A stretch of DNA of 41,335 bases from CAZRUM01 sp964603435 (GCA_964603435.1 CAZRUM010000004.1:1-41335), one strand, 5' to 3'. Counted from the stretch's first letter, positions 31,227 to 39,729 are shown. Numbers and translations: made by a program. Notes: generated by a model not told the origin, from the sequence alone.

Positions 31227-32630
31227 CTAATTAAAATATTTATTCTCTAACTCTTTTACCCTCTTGTCAACCTCTTCTGTTTTCAAAGGTGATTCTGCTC
31301 CGCTCTTTTCAATTAATTCTATTACAACCTTCAAAAAATGTTTCATACCGGGAATAATGTGATTGTTTCTGTCTTCTGCGTAAGAAATACGCAAATAACC
31401 TACTCCACCTACACCAAAATCACTTCCAGCCAAAGCTGCAATACCACGTTCATTGAGCAACCATTTACTAAAATCTTTTTCATTTTGTAAATTTAGATCT
31501 TCTTTGACATATTTCAAATCCAAAATCTTTTCTATATTTGGAAAGACGTAAAAAGCACCTTCAGCTTCATTTGGTACTAGATAAGGTTTTAGGAGTTTCA
31601 AAACATCAGCCACAAACAAACCTTTCTTTTCATATTCTGCAAAATCACTTTCCAAAATTGATTTTATCTTATCACCAACATATTCATATTTCTTACCCTC
31701 CACTTCTACATCTCCAAAAATTACCCCAGCGATAATTTGATTTACTCTATTTACACAGCTCCATTTATTAATAGCCAGTCTACCCATTATCTCTATCACC
31801 CATTCTGGCGCCACAATAAAACCTAAACGCCAACCAGTCATAGCAAAATTCTTGGAATATCCATTTAGATTGATAGTATAATCACACATATCCGGGATAG
31901 ACAAAAAACTGAAATGTTTTCTTCCAGAAAAAGTTATTTGATCATAAATATCATCGAACAAAACAAAAAACTTATACTTACGAACCAACACTGCAATTGC
32001 TTCCAATTTTTCTTGTGACAACATCATCCCAGTTGGATTTTGCGGAGTGTTGAAAATAACTAATTTGACATCATCATTTTCTTCTAACACACTCTCCAAA
32101 TCTTCCACTCTAAATTCCATCGTACCATCTTCATTTCTATGAGCCAACCAAGGCAGATAGTTACCACCAGTATAAAAATTGGCCATAGATTCATAAATTG
32201 GAAAGCCTGGGTTTTGACCAATAACTTTTCCAGTATGACCTACGATTGTTTGAATACTAAGCTCGATAGCTGGTTTACCACCAGGCTGAAGCATGACATT
32301 TTCTTTTTTAACTTCTATACCACGAGTCTCGCTCCAATTTTTAGCGATATTCTCTCTTACTTGTGGATAACCTAAAAATGGAGCATATTTTGTCTGTTTG
32401 TCCCGCAAAGCCTGAATTGCAATATCAATAATTGGTTGTGGGGTTTTTGGACCAGTGTCCCCAATATGAAATTTGTAAACTTGAGGAAACTTCCCAGAAT
32501 TTTCTATTTCCATTACTTTTGCCCCAAAACCAAAAGCAGTCTCCGTACCGAGCAAATTTAAATCTGGATTTATTTCTACATTTGGTTCAAGACCTTTGTC
32601 GGTTAAAAACTTTGGTAATTGTTGATTCAT
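31227..32630 (-). CDS. Class I/II PLP-dependent aminotransferase
   Basis: A 467-residue fold-type I aminotransferase. YAPFLGYPQVRENIA, FNTPQNPTGMMLS and LFDDIYDQITFSG are the usual aspartate-aminotransferase-like blocks, and NGYSKNFAMTGWRLGF carries the PLP lysine in SK. Family members transfer amino groups between amino acids and 2-oxo acids; the amino acid is not clear. The N-terminal 30 residues and the C-terminal helix (KTEEVDKRVKELENKYF) are longer than in most members. It begins four bases after the transketolase stop. Confidence 0.88.
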   Translation of the reverse strand: MNQQLPKFLTDKGLEPNVEINPDLNLLGTETAFGFGAKVMEIENSGKFPQVYKFHIGDTGPKTPQPIIDIAIQALRDKQTKYAPFLGYPQVRENIAKNWSETRGIEVKKENVMLQPGGKPAIELSIQTIVGHTGKVIGQNPGFPIYESMANFYTGGNYLPWLAHRNEDGTMEFRVEDLESVLEENDDVKLVIFNTPQNPTGMMLSQEKLEAIAVLVRKYKFFVLFDDIYDQITFSGRKHFSFLSIPDMCDYTINLNGYSKNFAMTGWRLGFIVAPEWVIEIMGRLAINKWSCVNRVNQIIAGVIFGDVEVEGKKYEYVGDKIKSILESDFAEYEKKGLFVADVLKLLKPYLVPNEAEGAFYVFPNIEKILDLKYVKEDLNLQNEKDFSKWLLNERGIAALAGSDFGVGGVGYLRISYAEDRNNHIIPGMKHFLKVVIELIEKSGAESPLKTEEVDKRVKELENKYFN

Positions 32631-32634
32631 ATTT

Positions 32635-34881
32635 TTATTCTATTCCCTTTAAAATTTTATTCTTAATACCCTCGGCTGTTAGCTCTGCCAAGCCATAAAC
32701 TTCTTCTACACTACCAGATTTCAAATAATTATCAATTGATAAACTACGTTTTTCATAATTTCCTGGCAAAAGGAATGGATACAAGAAACCTTTCCAACCA
32801 GCGTGAATTGCAATTGTTCTTTCACGCTCTTCATCAGCAAAAATACTATTAGCCTTTTCTGGATTTTCTTTTCTCAAATCTTCGAATAACTCTGGTGAAG
32901 TCACAGCCACAATCTTGACATCAAGACCTTGGGCCTCTAGATCTGACAATGTTTCCAAAGTATTTAATAATACTTGAGCACCAGCAATAGCTAACACAAC
33001 TTTTTTGTTACCATTGTCCTTATAATTACGGAAGACATAGGCACCGTTCACTGCTTCGCGAGCTGCTGGAATATCCCCTGAGCGATCAAATACTAATGTA
33101 TCTGGACGAGCAATTGACAAAGCAATTGGCTCACCTTTCTTTATAGCATGGAAAAGCATTTCAATAGTTTCATTTGCATCCATTGGTTTGTAAACTTTTA
33201 TTCCAGGATAGGCATTGAACATACTCATCCAATACAAACCTTGATGAGTCGGACCGTCTTCGCCTGTTTCTGGACCATCGTGCCCGGCGAGCATTATGAA
33301 GAAACCTTTTTGTTCTGGAAACAAATGATTACCAATCAAAATCAGACGAACAGCATTGCTCATCATGGAAGTAAACACGGCATAGGAAGAAAAAACTGAG
33401 ACTGGAGCAAAACCACCAGGCATTCTATCAGTTGTCATGGCTGCGCTCATCATCGCCATGTTTTGCTCGGCAATACCAAAACGAATTCCACGACCAAGCG
33501 GGTTAGCACGAGAAATATCTCCGTAAATATCTTCAGACTTTTGAGTCAAAATTGATTTTGATAAATCTCCCGTACCTGACCAAAAGAAAGCATTTTCTTT
33601 CATAAGCCAAGTAAAAAATTCTTGCGTAGCTTTTCTAGTTGCCAATTTACTACCTTGTTCAAAAACTAACTCTGGGGGTAAAGTTTCTGGACGTTTTATA
33701 TCCATTGGATTTGCTAGAGTTCTACCAGGCATTTTTTCTTTCATTTGTTCAATCAATTCTGCTTCTGGTTTTAATTTTGCTTTGGCATTATCTAATCTTC
33801 CTACAATATACTCTGCCAACTCCGTTGTTAGAGATTCTAAAACAAAATCAATATCTTTGTCTACTTCACCTTCTACACCAGGCACAGCAAAACCAAGTGC
33901 TTTCATAATTTCTACATATTCATCATGCTTGGCAGGTGCCCCATGTGAACTAGCTGTATTTTCATTTTTACCATAGTGTTTTCCTTTTATACAATGGGCA
34001 ATAACTACAGTTGGATTACCATTAGCAAAAACTTTATTCTCAGCTAGACGATAGGCATAGCTAGTTTCCAAAACATTATGACCATCAATCTCAATTACAT
34101 TCCAACCTAGAGCCAACCAATGGTTAAAATAATCAGTTGAGATAACTTCGGTAATATCACCGTCAATTCCATAGTGATTATAATCAAGAGCTACAATCAT
34201 ATTATCAGCCCCAACAGTATTGAGAACATTACGAGCTTCGTAGGTCATACCTTCTTCACTCTCAGCGTCACCCATAAAGACAAATACTTTTGTATCTAAA
34301 CCACAAGACTTGTGAGCAATAGCTATTCCACCAGCAGCTGGCATACCATGCCCAGAAGGACCAGTGGCTACGTCTGTTAGTGGATTATAATTTTCAATGT
34401 GCCCCTGAGGACCATGGCTGGTACGAAAATGAGCCAAATCTTCTGGTAAAATTGCTTTTAATTTTTCTTTATCAACTTCGGCCCCAGTCTTTTTCAAACT
34501 TGCATAGTACAGAGCTAGACCACTATATAAAGCTGGTGAACAATGACCAGCTGACCAGACCACTCTATCACGACCAGTATTTTTTGGGTCAAGCAAATCA
34601 AACGTCATTGCACCACCCAAAGTCATACCCAAAAACTGTTCTACCTTGGCAGAAGAGCCACCAGGATGACCAGAGTGAACTGATTCTAGGGCACAAAACA
34701 TAAGACCACGCATTATCCGCGCAGCTTCATCTAGTTTTTCAGTATTCACACCTTCGAGGTCTGCTAGTTCTAGACCTTGTAATTTTAGATATTCTCCACC
34801 CTTGTTCATCTTTTGAAAACGATCTGGTTGTTCACTTTTTAGTTTACTCAGCTCTTCATTATCCAAGATATTATATGCCAT
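32635..34881 (-). CDS. tkt: Transketolase
   Basis: A 748-residue transketolase, somewhat longer than the usual 620-670. The thiamine-diphosphate domain shows HSGHPGGSSAKVE, AGHCSPALYSG, GPSGHGMPAAGG and the metal-binding GDAESEEGMTYEA. The pyrimidine domain has GIAEQNMAMMSAAM and GHDGPETGEDGPTHQG. It moves two-carbon units between sugar phosphates in the non-oxidative pentose phosphate pathway. The ATG at 34881 is preferred to the one eight codons upstream. It heads an operon with an aminotransferase and a small unknown gene, behind a clear promoter. Confidence 0.93.
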   Translation of the reverse strand: MAYNILDNEELSKLKSEQPDRFQKMNKGGEYLKLQGLELADLEGVNTEKLDEAARIMRGLMFCALESVHSGHPGGSSAKVEQFLGMTLGGAMTFDLLDPKNTGRDRVVWSAGHCSPALYSGLALYYASLKKTGAEVDKEKLKAILPEDLAHFRTSHGPQGHIENYNPLTDVATGPSGHGMPAAGGIAIAHKSCGLDTKVFVFMGDAESEEGMTYEARNVLNTVGADNMIVALDYNHYGIDGDITEVISTDYFNHWLALGWNVIEIDGHNVLETSYAYRLAENKVFANGNPTVVIAHCIKGKHYGKNENTASSHGAPAKHDEYVEIMKALGFAVPGVEGEVDKDIDFVLESLTTELAEYIVGRLDNAKAKLKPEAELIEQMKEKMPGRTLANPMDIKRPETLPPELVFEQGSKLATRKATQEFFTWLMKENAFFWSGTGDLSKSILTQKSEDIYGDISRANPLGRGIRFGIAEQNMAMMSAAMTTDRMPGGFAPVSVFSSYAVFTSMMSNAVRLILIGNHLFPEQKGFFIMLAGHDGPETGEDGPTHQGLYWMSMFNAYPGIKVYKPMDANETIEMLFHAIKKGEPIALSIARPDTLVFDRSGDIPAAREAVNGAYVFRNYKDNGNKKVVLAIAGAQVLLNTLETLSDLEAQGLDVKIVAVTSPELFEDLRKENPEKANSIFADEERERTIAIHAGWKGFLYPFLLPGNYEKRSLSIDNYLKSGSVEEVYGLAELTAEGIKNKILKGIE

Positions 34882-34909
34882 ATATATTTTAATAGTTAAA
34901 TACAAACGG

Positions 34910-34939
34910 ATTATAACATTTTGAAATGAAAGTACGCAA
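34910..34939 (-). promoter_or_regulatory. Promoter for transketolase operon
   Basis: Minus strand TTGCGT (34939-34934), 18-base spacer, TATAAT (34915-34910), just after the stop of the upstream methyltransferase gene. Confidence 0.7.
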
Positions 34940-34941
34940 GT

Positions 34942-35988
34942 CTAAGCACCTCTCATGTCTGGAGCCAAAATCTTGGACTTTTCTAACTCTTCTTCTACCT
35001 CTTCTTTTACTTTGGTTTTTTGAGCAAAAATTATATATCCCTGAGATTCTATAAAACGACCGACTAAATATATTTCTACCAAACCGTACAACTCACATAG
35101 GACAGTAGACACGGGATGTAATATTTTTTTTATTTTATATAAAATTTTATTTATAATTTTTAACAACTTAATGCTGAGTGAAGTCCGAAAGGACGAAGTC
35201 GAAGCATCCCGTTGTTTGATACCTTGAATTCGGGATCCTTCGACTCGCTTTGCTCGCTCAGGATTAAATTTCTGTAATTTATCATAAAATTCATCCGGAT
35301 GAACCAAAAAGCTTGCCCAAAAAACTGATTTCATTTTTTTTATTTCAAAACCAGCTCTTTCAACTAATTCTCTAAGCATTATTTTTGAATAAAGTGAAAT
35401 GTGATACTTTGCATGTGGATCGATATTTAATCCATTTTTCATCAGATAATTTCGTACATAGGCATGACGACCAAGTTTTGATTCGGAAAACATAGCCAAG
35501 ACTCCACCCGGTTTTAAAACTCGGTTTAATTCTATAAGCCAAGACTCTACATTTTCTACATGACCCAAAACATCGGAAGTGTATATTGCATCAAAAGTAT
35601 CATCAGAAAAAGGTAGATTAGCCCCATCATACCAATGTGCTTCTGCCCAAACCCCATTTTGCTTTATCTTTTCTTTTGCTAAGTCAACCTGTAGACAAAC
35701 CACGTCTACCCCTACTATTTTTACACCTCTACCAAACATTTTTTTCAAGTCAACCAAACTAGCACCTGTCCCACACCCGACATCTAGTACGGCCAGATTA
35801 TTTCCTGATTGTTTTCTAATATGACTCTTTATAAATCTATACAAAAACCATTTCTTGGGATAAAAAAGTAATTTTAACCAATCCTTAAATTCTATTTTTT
35901 CATTTAAAAAAACAGGCTTGGTATCCCAAATCTCACTACCGTCACCCTCAACCTTACCCCAACCTTTAGTTGTATCTTTGTCTTTCAT
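34942..35988 (-). CDS. Class I SAM-dependent methyltransferase carrying a palindromic insertion
   Basis: A 348-residue protein. Residues 65-190 form a methyltransferase domain: AVLDVGCGTGASLVDL, IVGVDVVCLQVDLA, LPFSDDTFDAIYTSDVLGHV and LNRVLKPGGVLAMF. The C-terminal half is extra to the basic fold and includes about 32 residues (from NPERAKRVEGSRI to RTSLSI) encoded by a family A palindromic element at 35170-35265. Beyond that come a basic amphipathic helix, a hydrophobic stretch and an acidic tail. The substrate is unknown. It is transcribed alone, upstream of the transketolase promoter. Confidence 0.85.
   Translation of the reverse strand: MKDKDTTKGWGKVEGDGSEIWDTKPVFLNEKIEFKDWLKLLFYPKKWFLYRFIKSHIRKQSGNNLAVLDVGCGTGASLVDLKKMFGRGVKIVGVDVVCLQVDLAKEKIKQNGVWAEAHWYDGANLPFSDDTFDAIYTSDVLGHVENVESWLIELNRVLKPGGVLAMFSESKLGRHAYVRNYLMKNGLNIDPHAKYHISLYSKIMLRELVERAGFEIKKMKSVFWASFLVHPDEFYDKLQKFNPERAKRVEGSRIQGIKQRDASTSSFRTSLSIKLLKIINKILYKIKKILHPVSTVLCELYGLVEIYLVGRFIESQGYIIFAQKTKVKEEVEEELEKSKILAPDMRGA
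35170..35265. repeat. Family A element inserted in frame in methyltransferase gene
   Basis: The left end AATGCTGAGTGAAG and the right end read backwards, AATCCTGAGCGAGC, match, as do the inner GTCGAAGCATCCC and GTCGAAGGATCCC. The length of 96 bases is exactly 32 codons, keeping the frame open. Confidence 0.75.
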
Positions 35989-36054
35989 ACGTTAGTATTG
36001 TATCATATTAGTGAAGTAAAATAAAAAAACCTACAAAATAGATTTTCCTGTGAC

Positions 36055-36087
36055 GTCTGCCCGCGACCTGGAGGTCGCAGGGCAGAC
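36055..36087 (-). terminator. GC-rich hairpin after small gene 36093
   Basis: GTCTGCCCGCGACCT and AGGTCGCAGGGCAGAC pair with one bulge around a two-base loop, a very stable stem just past the stop of the 36093 gene on the minus strand. A T run appears only about 25 bases further on, so it may be a terminator or an mRNA-stabilising stem. Confidence 0.5.
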
Positions 36088-36092
36088 GCCGG

Positions 36093-36245
36093 CTAGTGAC
36101 CGAGAAACTTTTCGAGTCGGACCCAGAAAGCGGGACGACTACAGTCGTGCCCCTGGGCGAACTCCTTGAGGGAATCCCTCCACCCATCGTTGACCCACCT
36201 GGTCAACGCAAAAGGAAGAGCAAACGCTACTTTGAAAAGACCCAT
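36093..36245 (-). CDS. Small unknown protein with strong SD
   Basis: A 50-residue ORF starting MGLFKVAFALPFALTRWVND, preceded on the minus strand by GAGGAGGAAGCC directly before the ATG, an SD of a strength missing from the native genes. Upstream, TTGACC and TTTACT are 17 bases apart, a reasonable promoter. The product is an amphipathic, partly hydrophobic peptide with a basic end (WVRLEKFLGH) and one Cys; it could associate with the membrane. A GC-rich stem follows the stop. GC-richer than nearby native genes. Function unknown; a toxin or lysis-type peptide is only a guess. Confidence 0.55.
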   Translation of the reverse strand: MGLFKVAFALPFALTRWVNDGWRDSLKEFAQGHDCSRPAFWVRLEKFLGH

Positions 36246-36417
36246 GGCTTCCTCCTCGCCACGAAAAAGAACGGATTGAGATATCTAGTAAACACTAAAA
36301 AACCAAAATGGTCAAACAAAAAAAGCTCTTTTCAAAAGCTTAAAATAAAATCTTTCCGCTGATCGCCATCTCACAGTGAGACGACGACCAGCACGTTGTA
36401 GTTCTGTTTGGAAGGTC

Positions 36418-36642
36418 TCATCCTTCCAATGGGAACAGATCTACGACATCATTACCTGTCCGCCCAGCATCCTCCAAGCTGCCTTGAAGGAAACTTGCTT
36501 TCCACCATTCACAGCAGAAGTTGTAGAATTTTCCGAGAGACACGAACAACACGTCCGTGCCAAACCCGATGAATTGAACGAAGAGACCAAAAATGTCACC
36601 ACTCATGGCCATTTCCTCCAAACGACGACCAGTATCACTCAT
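36418..36642 (-). CDS. Small unknown protein, possibly membrane-associated, with strong SD
   Basis: A 74-residue ORF starting MSDTGRRLEEMAMSGDIFGL. GGGAGGTG lies five bases before the ATG, and a near-consensus promoter lies upstream (36690-36718), so expression is likely. The middle (about residues 15-45, DIFGLFVQFIGFGTDVLFV onward) is hydrophobic and aromatic with CCEWW at its end, compatible with one membrane helix; both ends are polar. I do not recognise a family. It is GC-richer than native genes and belongs with the 36093 gene. Overlapping plus-strand frames lack an SD or promoter. Confidence 0.6.
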   Translation of the reverse strand: MSDTGRRLEEMAMSGDIFGLFVQFIGFGTDVLFVSLGKFYNFCCEWWKASFLQGSLEDAGRTGNDVVDLFPLEG

Positions 36643-36689
36643 TATACACCTCCCGGTGTTCAAGTCCGGTTATAAAAGAACGTCACTAC

Positions 36690-36718
36690 ATTAAACCATA
36701 AAAATTAACCTTTGTCAA
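36690..36718 (-). promoter_or_regulatory. Promoter for small gene 36418
   Basis: Minus strand TTGACA (36718-36713), 17-base spacer, TTTAAT (36695-36690). It overlaps the start of truB on the other strand. Confidence 0.65.
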
Positions 36719-36720
36719 GT

Positions 36721-37398
36721 ATGAAAGCTAATTTTCTCCTCATCAACAAACCCAAAGACTGGACCAGCCATGACGTGGTTGGTTATATACGAAAAAGCCA
36801 ACCTAAAAAAACTAAGGTAGGGCATGCTGGTACTTTGGACCCTTTTGCTACAGGCCTACTTATTGTTGGAGTAGGCAGAGATGCCACCAAGCGGATTGAT
36901 GAATTTAAAAACATGCCAAAAACCTATATTGCCACGGTCAAGCTTGGAAGTACTAGCGATACTTATGACAGTGAAGGAAAAATTAGTCTCCAAAATTCAA
37001 ACCTAAAATTCGACAAAAAAGAAGTAAAAACTGTATTAAAAAGCTTTTTTGGAAAACAAAAGCAAATTCCACCCATGTATTCAGCCAAGAAAATTAACGG
37101 ACAAAAACTATATGATCTGGCTAGAAAAGGTATAGAAATAGAAAGAAAACCCAGTGAAATAGAGATATATAAAATCAAATTACTCAAGTTTGACCAGAAA
37201 AATAATATTTTAAAAATAAAGACTGAGGTATCGACTGGTACATATATTCGCACTCTAGCTCATGATATAGGACAAAAACTGAGCTGCGGGGCATACTGTG
37301 AAGAATTAGAAAGAACTAAAATTGGTAAATATAAGGTAAAAAAAGCTGTGGGTCCAAAAGATTTGGATACCAAAAAAATACCGTTCATCCACATCTAG
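36721..37398 (+). CDS. truB: tRNA pseudouridine(55) synthase
   Basis: A 225-residue TruB. INKPKDWTSHDVV and GHAGTLDPFATGLLIVGVG are the family blocks, with catalytic Asp40 in GTLDP; TYIATVKLGSTSDTYDSEG and GTYIRTLAHDIG follow. It makes pseudouridine at position 55 of the T-loop of most tRNAs. The protein stops soon after the catalytic domain, so the C-terminal PUA-like domain is short or missing. The ATG at 36721 is preferred to the TTG three codons upstream. Confidence 0.93.
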   Translation: MKANFLLINKPKDWTSHDVVGYIRKSQPKKTKVGHAGTLDPFATGLLIVGVGRDATKRIDEFKNMPKTYIATVKLGSTSDTYDSEGKISLQNSNLKFDKKEVKTVLKSFFGKQKQIPPMYSAKKINGQKLYDLARKGIEIERKPSEIEIYKIKLLKFDQKNNILKIKTEVSTGTYIRTLAHDIGQKLSCGAYCEELERTKIGKYKVKKAVGPKDLDTKKIPFIHI

Positions 37399-37410
37399 AT
37401 GGCTTTTTTA
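37391..37410 (+). terminator. Weak terminator after truB
   Basis: CATC-TA-GATG followed by GCTTTTTTA; the stem uses the last truB codons and is short. Confidence 0.4.
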
Positions 37411-37427
37411 AGACAAAATCACCGCCA

Positions 37428-37456
37428 TTGACAAATCAAAGCGAGTCTGCTATACT
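37428..37456 (+). promoter_or_regulatory. Promoter for rny
   Basis: TTGACA (37428-37433), 17-base spacer, TATACT (37451-37456). The start codon of rny is 216 bases downstream, so the message has a long leader. Confidence 0.85.
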
Positions 37457-37595
37457 GAAAACGTAATTTAATTAGTAACAGCTATCTGCGAATTGATTTT
37501 GATAAGTTACGAAAGAGGGTTGAATTGTCTAAAAATATGAATAATTTTGGCTCAAATAAGCTAAATAAAACTTCTTATAAACAACTGACAAACAC

Positions 37596-37672
37596 TTATC
37601 TACAATAAGTAGATAACTTTCTTCGTACCCATAAAAAATCTGTTCCTCATAGCTTTTGAGAGAATTTTTTAT
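37596..37672 (+). promoter_or_regulatory. Structured 5' leader of rny
   Basis: TTATCTAC (37596-37603) and GTAGATAA (37609-37616) form a perfect hairpin. Just before the ATG, AAAAAATCT...CTCA and TGAG...ATTTTTT form a second stem ending in a T run, like an attenuator or a stem hiding the start region. Confidence 0.45.
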
Positions 37673-39202
37673 ATGCCAAAAGAACTAATCATGATACTTA
37701 TCGCTCTAGTGGCCATTGTAGCTGGTTTTGGAATCGGCTATTTTACACGTAAAAAAGTTGGTCAGTCCAAAGCTAATTCAGCCGAAGCCAAAGCAAAACA
37801 AATGCTTGCTGAGGCCAAACAAAAAGAACAAGATGTTATTCTAAAAGCCAAAGAACAAGCTATCAAAATTATTGATAGTGCAAAAAAAGAAGAGAATGAT
37901 CGTCGTAGTGAGATAGGTCAACTCCAAAAACGCTTGGAAGCTCGTGAGTCAGTGTTCGACAAACAGCTAGTGGAATTTGAAGCTCGCAAAGAAAAACTTC
38001 AAGAAAAAGTAGAAGAGATTCAAGCTCTAAAAAACAAAGTGGACGAAGCCAAGGAAAAAGCTGTTGAACAATTGCAAACTATCTCTGGCTACACAAAAGA
38101 AGAAGCTAAGGAAGTTTTGTTTAACAAAATTGAAGAACAGTCTGGCGATGACCTAATGGTTCGTATTATGAAAATTGAAAGACATAATACAGAAAGCTAT
38201 GAAGCCAAAGCTAGAGAAATAATTTTAGACTCTATTCAAAGATGTTCTTCTGACCACTCTGCAGAAACTACTTCTACAGCTGTGGCTCTACCAAGTGATG
38301 AGATGAAAGGACGTATCATTGGAAAAGATGGTCGCAATATTAAAACTATTGAAAAACTAACTGGTTGTGAATTGATTATTGACGAGACTCCAGACATGAT
38401 TCTTGTGTCAGGTTTTTCCCCTATTCGTCGTCGTGTTTGCCAGTTAGCTTTAGAAAAGCTTATCAAAGACGGTCGTATTCAACCAGCCAGAATTGAAGAA
38501 TTCATTGAGGCAGGTAAAAAAGAACTAGCTATTGATATCAAAAAAGCTGGTGACGAAGCTGTTTACAAAATGGGCTTCACCGGACTTGAACCAAAACTAA
38601 TTGGTATTATTGGACGTTTGAAATACAGAACTAGTTATGGGCAAAATATTATAAATCACTCTACTGAAGTAGCTCAACTTTCTGGTCTGATGGCAGAAGA
38701 GCTTGGACTAGACGCTGCTAAAGCCAAGAAATGTGGTTTCTTCCACGATATTGGAAAAGCAGTTGACCAAGAAACTACAGGTAGCCATCCAGAAGTTGGT
38801 GAAAAAATATTAAAAAAGTTTGGCATGGACGAGGATGTTATCCACGCTGCTGCCCACCATCATGATGATAAACCAGAAAATATTTATACACAAATTGTAA
38901 AAGCTGCTGATGCAATTTCCGGTGCACGTGTGGGTGCTCGTCGTGATACTTATGAACAGTTTGTAGCGAGACTAGAAGAGATAGAACAGACCGCTTCTGA
39001 CTTCCCTGGCATTGACAAAGTCTATGCTATCCAAGCTGGCCGTGAAGTTCGTGTCTTTGTAAAACCAGACGAAGTTGATGATTATCAAGCTTATAACCTG
39101 GCCAAAGATATCGCTAGAAAGATTGAAAACGAACTACAATATCCTGGTGAAATTAGAGTAAACGTGATTCGTGAAAACAGAGTTATTGAATACGCACGTT
39201 AA
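37673..39202 (+). CDS. rny: Ribonuclease Y
   Basis: A 509-residue RNase Y, normal length. One N-terminal membrane helix (residues 4-23), then a long coiled coil rich in Lys, Glu and Ala to about residue 190, a KH domain (MKGRIIGKDGRNIKTIE), and an HD domain with NHSTEVAQLSGLMAEEL, CGFFHDIGKAVD and AAAHHHDD. It is the membrane-bound endonuclease that starts mRNA decay in bacteria lacking RNase E. It has its own promoter, a long structured leader and a terminator. Confidence 0.97.
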   Translation: MPKELIMILIALVAIVAGFGIGYFTRKKVGQSKANSAEAKAKQMLAEAKQKEQDVILKAKEQAIKIIDSAKKEENDRRSEIGQLQKRLEARESVFDKQLVEFEARKEKLQEKVEEIQALKNKVDEAKEKAVEQLQTISGYTKEEAKEVLFNKIEEQSGDDLMVRIMKIERHNTESYEAKAREIILDSIQRCSSDHSAETTSTAVALPSDEMKGRIIGKDGRNIKTIEKLTGCELIIDETPDMILVSGFSPIRRRVCQLALEKLIKDGRIQPARIEEFIEAGKKELAIDIKKAGDEAVYKMGFTGLEPKLIGIIGRLKYRTSYGQNIINHSTEVAQLSGLMAEELGLDAAKAKKCGFFHDIGKAVDQETTGSHPEVGEKILKKFGMDEDVIHAAAHHHDDKPENIYTQIVKAADAISGARVGARRDTYEQFVARLEEIEQTASDFPGIDKVYAIQAGREVRVFVKPDEVDDYQAYNLAKDIARKIENELQYPGEIRVNVIRENRVIEYAR

Positions 39203-39211
39203 TCACTCAGA

Positions 39212-39238
39212 CACTTTACCACCTAACCACTCAACCAC
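39212..39238. repeat. Family C repeat after rny, copy 1
   Basis: ACTTTACCACCTAACCACTC with a following AACCAC; it merges with the terminator stem. It matches the unit in elp3. Confidence 0.6.
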
Positions 39239-39254
39239 ATTGAGTGGTTTTTTT
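39229..39254 (+). terminator. Terminator after rny
   Basis: AACCACTCAA, CCACA loop, TTGAGTGGTTTTTTT: perfect 10-bp stem and T run, partly built from the family C repeat. Confidence 0.9.
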
Positions 39255-39287
39255 ATCTTAAAAAATAACATGATAATCTCGTGGAGA

Positions 39288-39318
39288 GGTAATAAAGTGG
39301 TCAGGTGGTTGGGTGTGG
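39288..39318. repeat. Family C repeat after rny, copy 2 (inverted)
   Basis: AAAGTGGTCAGGTGGTTGGG, in inverse orientation to copy 1, so the two could pair across the 50 bases between them. Confidence 0.55.
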
Positions 39319-39336
39319 ATAAGATATTTCGCTCTA

Positions 39337-39365
39337 TTGACACAAAAAATTAAAAAACATACAAT
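39337..39365 (+). promoter_or_regulatory. Promoter for hup
   Basis: TTGACA (39337-39342), 17-base spacer, TACAAT (39360-39365). Near-consensus, 64 bases before the start codon. Confidence 0.85.
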
Positions 39366-39429
39366 ACTAATGTAAATTAAGCTATTTTTTTATTAAAAAA
39401 TCTTAACCTCATTCTTAATCTTAAAAACT

Positions 39430-39711
39430 ATGAATAAAGCAGCCTTAGCACAAGCCCTCGCCGACAAGGTGGGTGTTTCAAAAAAAGAAGCAGAAGAAAT
39501 GGTAGCTAGCTTTGTCAAAATTGTCACTTCTACTTTGGTAGCTGGTGGTGAAGTAAATATTGCTGGCTTTGGCGCCTTCTCTGCAAAAATGAGAGCTGGT
39601 CGTGTCGGTGTAAACCCACAAAACCCAACTCAAAAAATTCAGATCCCTCCTGTGACTGTACCAAAGTTCAAAGCTGGTAAAGGCTTGAAAGATGCTTTGA
39701 AAGGAAGATAA
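39430..39711 (+). CDS. hup: HU family DNA-binding protein
   Basis: A 93-residue HU/IHF-type nucleoid protein of normal length. NKAALAQALADKVGVSKKEAE is the N-terminal helical part, NIAGFGAFSAKMRAGRVGVNP is the start of the DNA-binding arm, and PKFKAGKGLKDALKG is the closing helix. It bends and packs DNA as a dimer. It has its own consensus promoter and a strong terminator, consistent with a highly expressed single gene. Confidence 0.96.
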   Translation: MNKAALAQALADKVGVSKKEAEEMVASFVKIVTSTLVAGGEVNIAGFGAFSAKMRAGRVGVNPQNPTQKIQIPPVTVPKFKAGKGLKDALKGR

Positions 39712-39729
39712 AGAAAAACTAAAAAATAC

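Noticed and set aside
36096..36362. 88-residue plus-strand frame with GTG start
   Set aside because: It has no SD or promoter; the minus strand holds a frame with a strong SD in the same place, and the frame runs through the promoter and terminator of the minus-strand genes.
36376..36675. 99-residue plus-strand frame
   Set aside because: It mirrors the minus-strand 36418 gene, which has a consensus promoter and SD.
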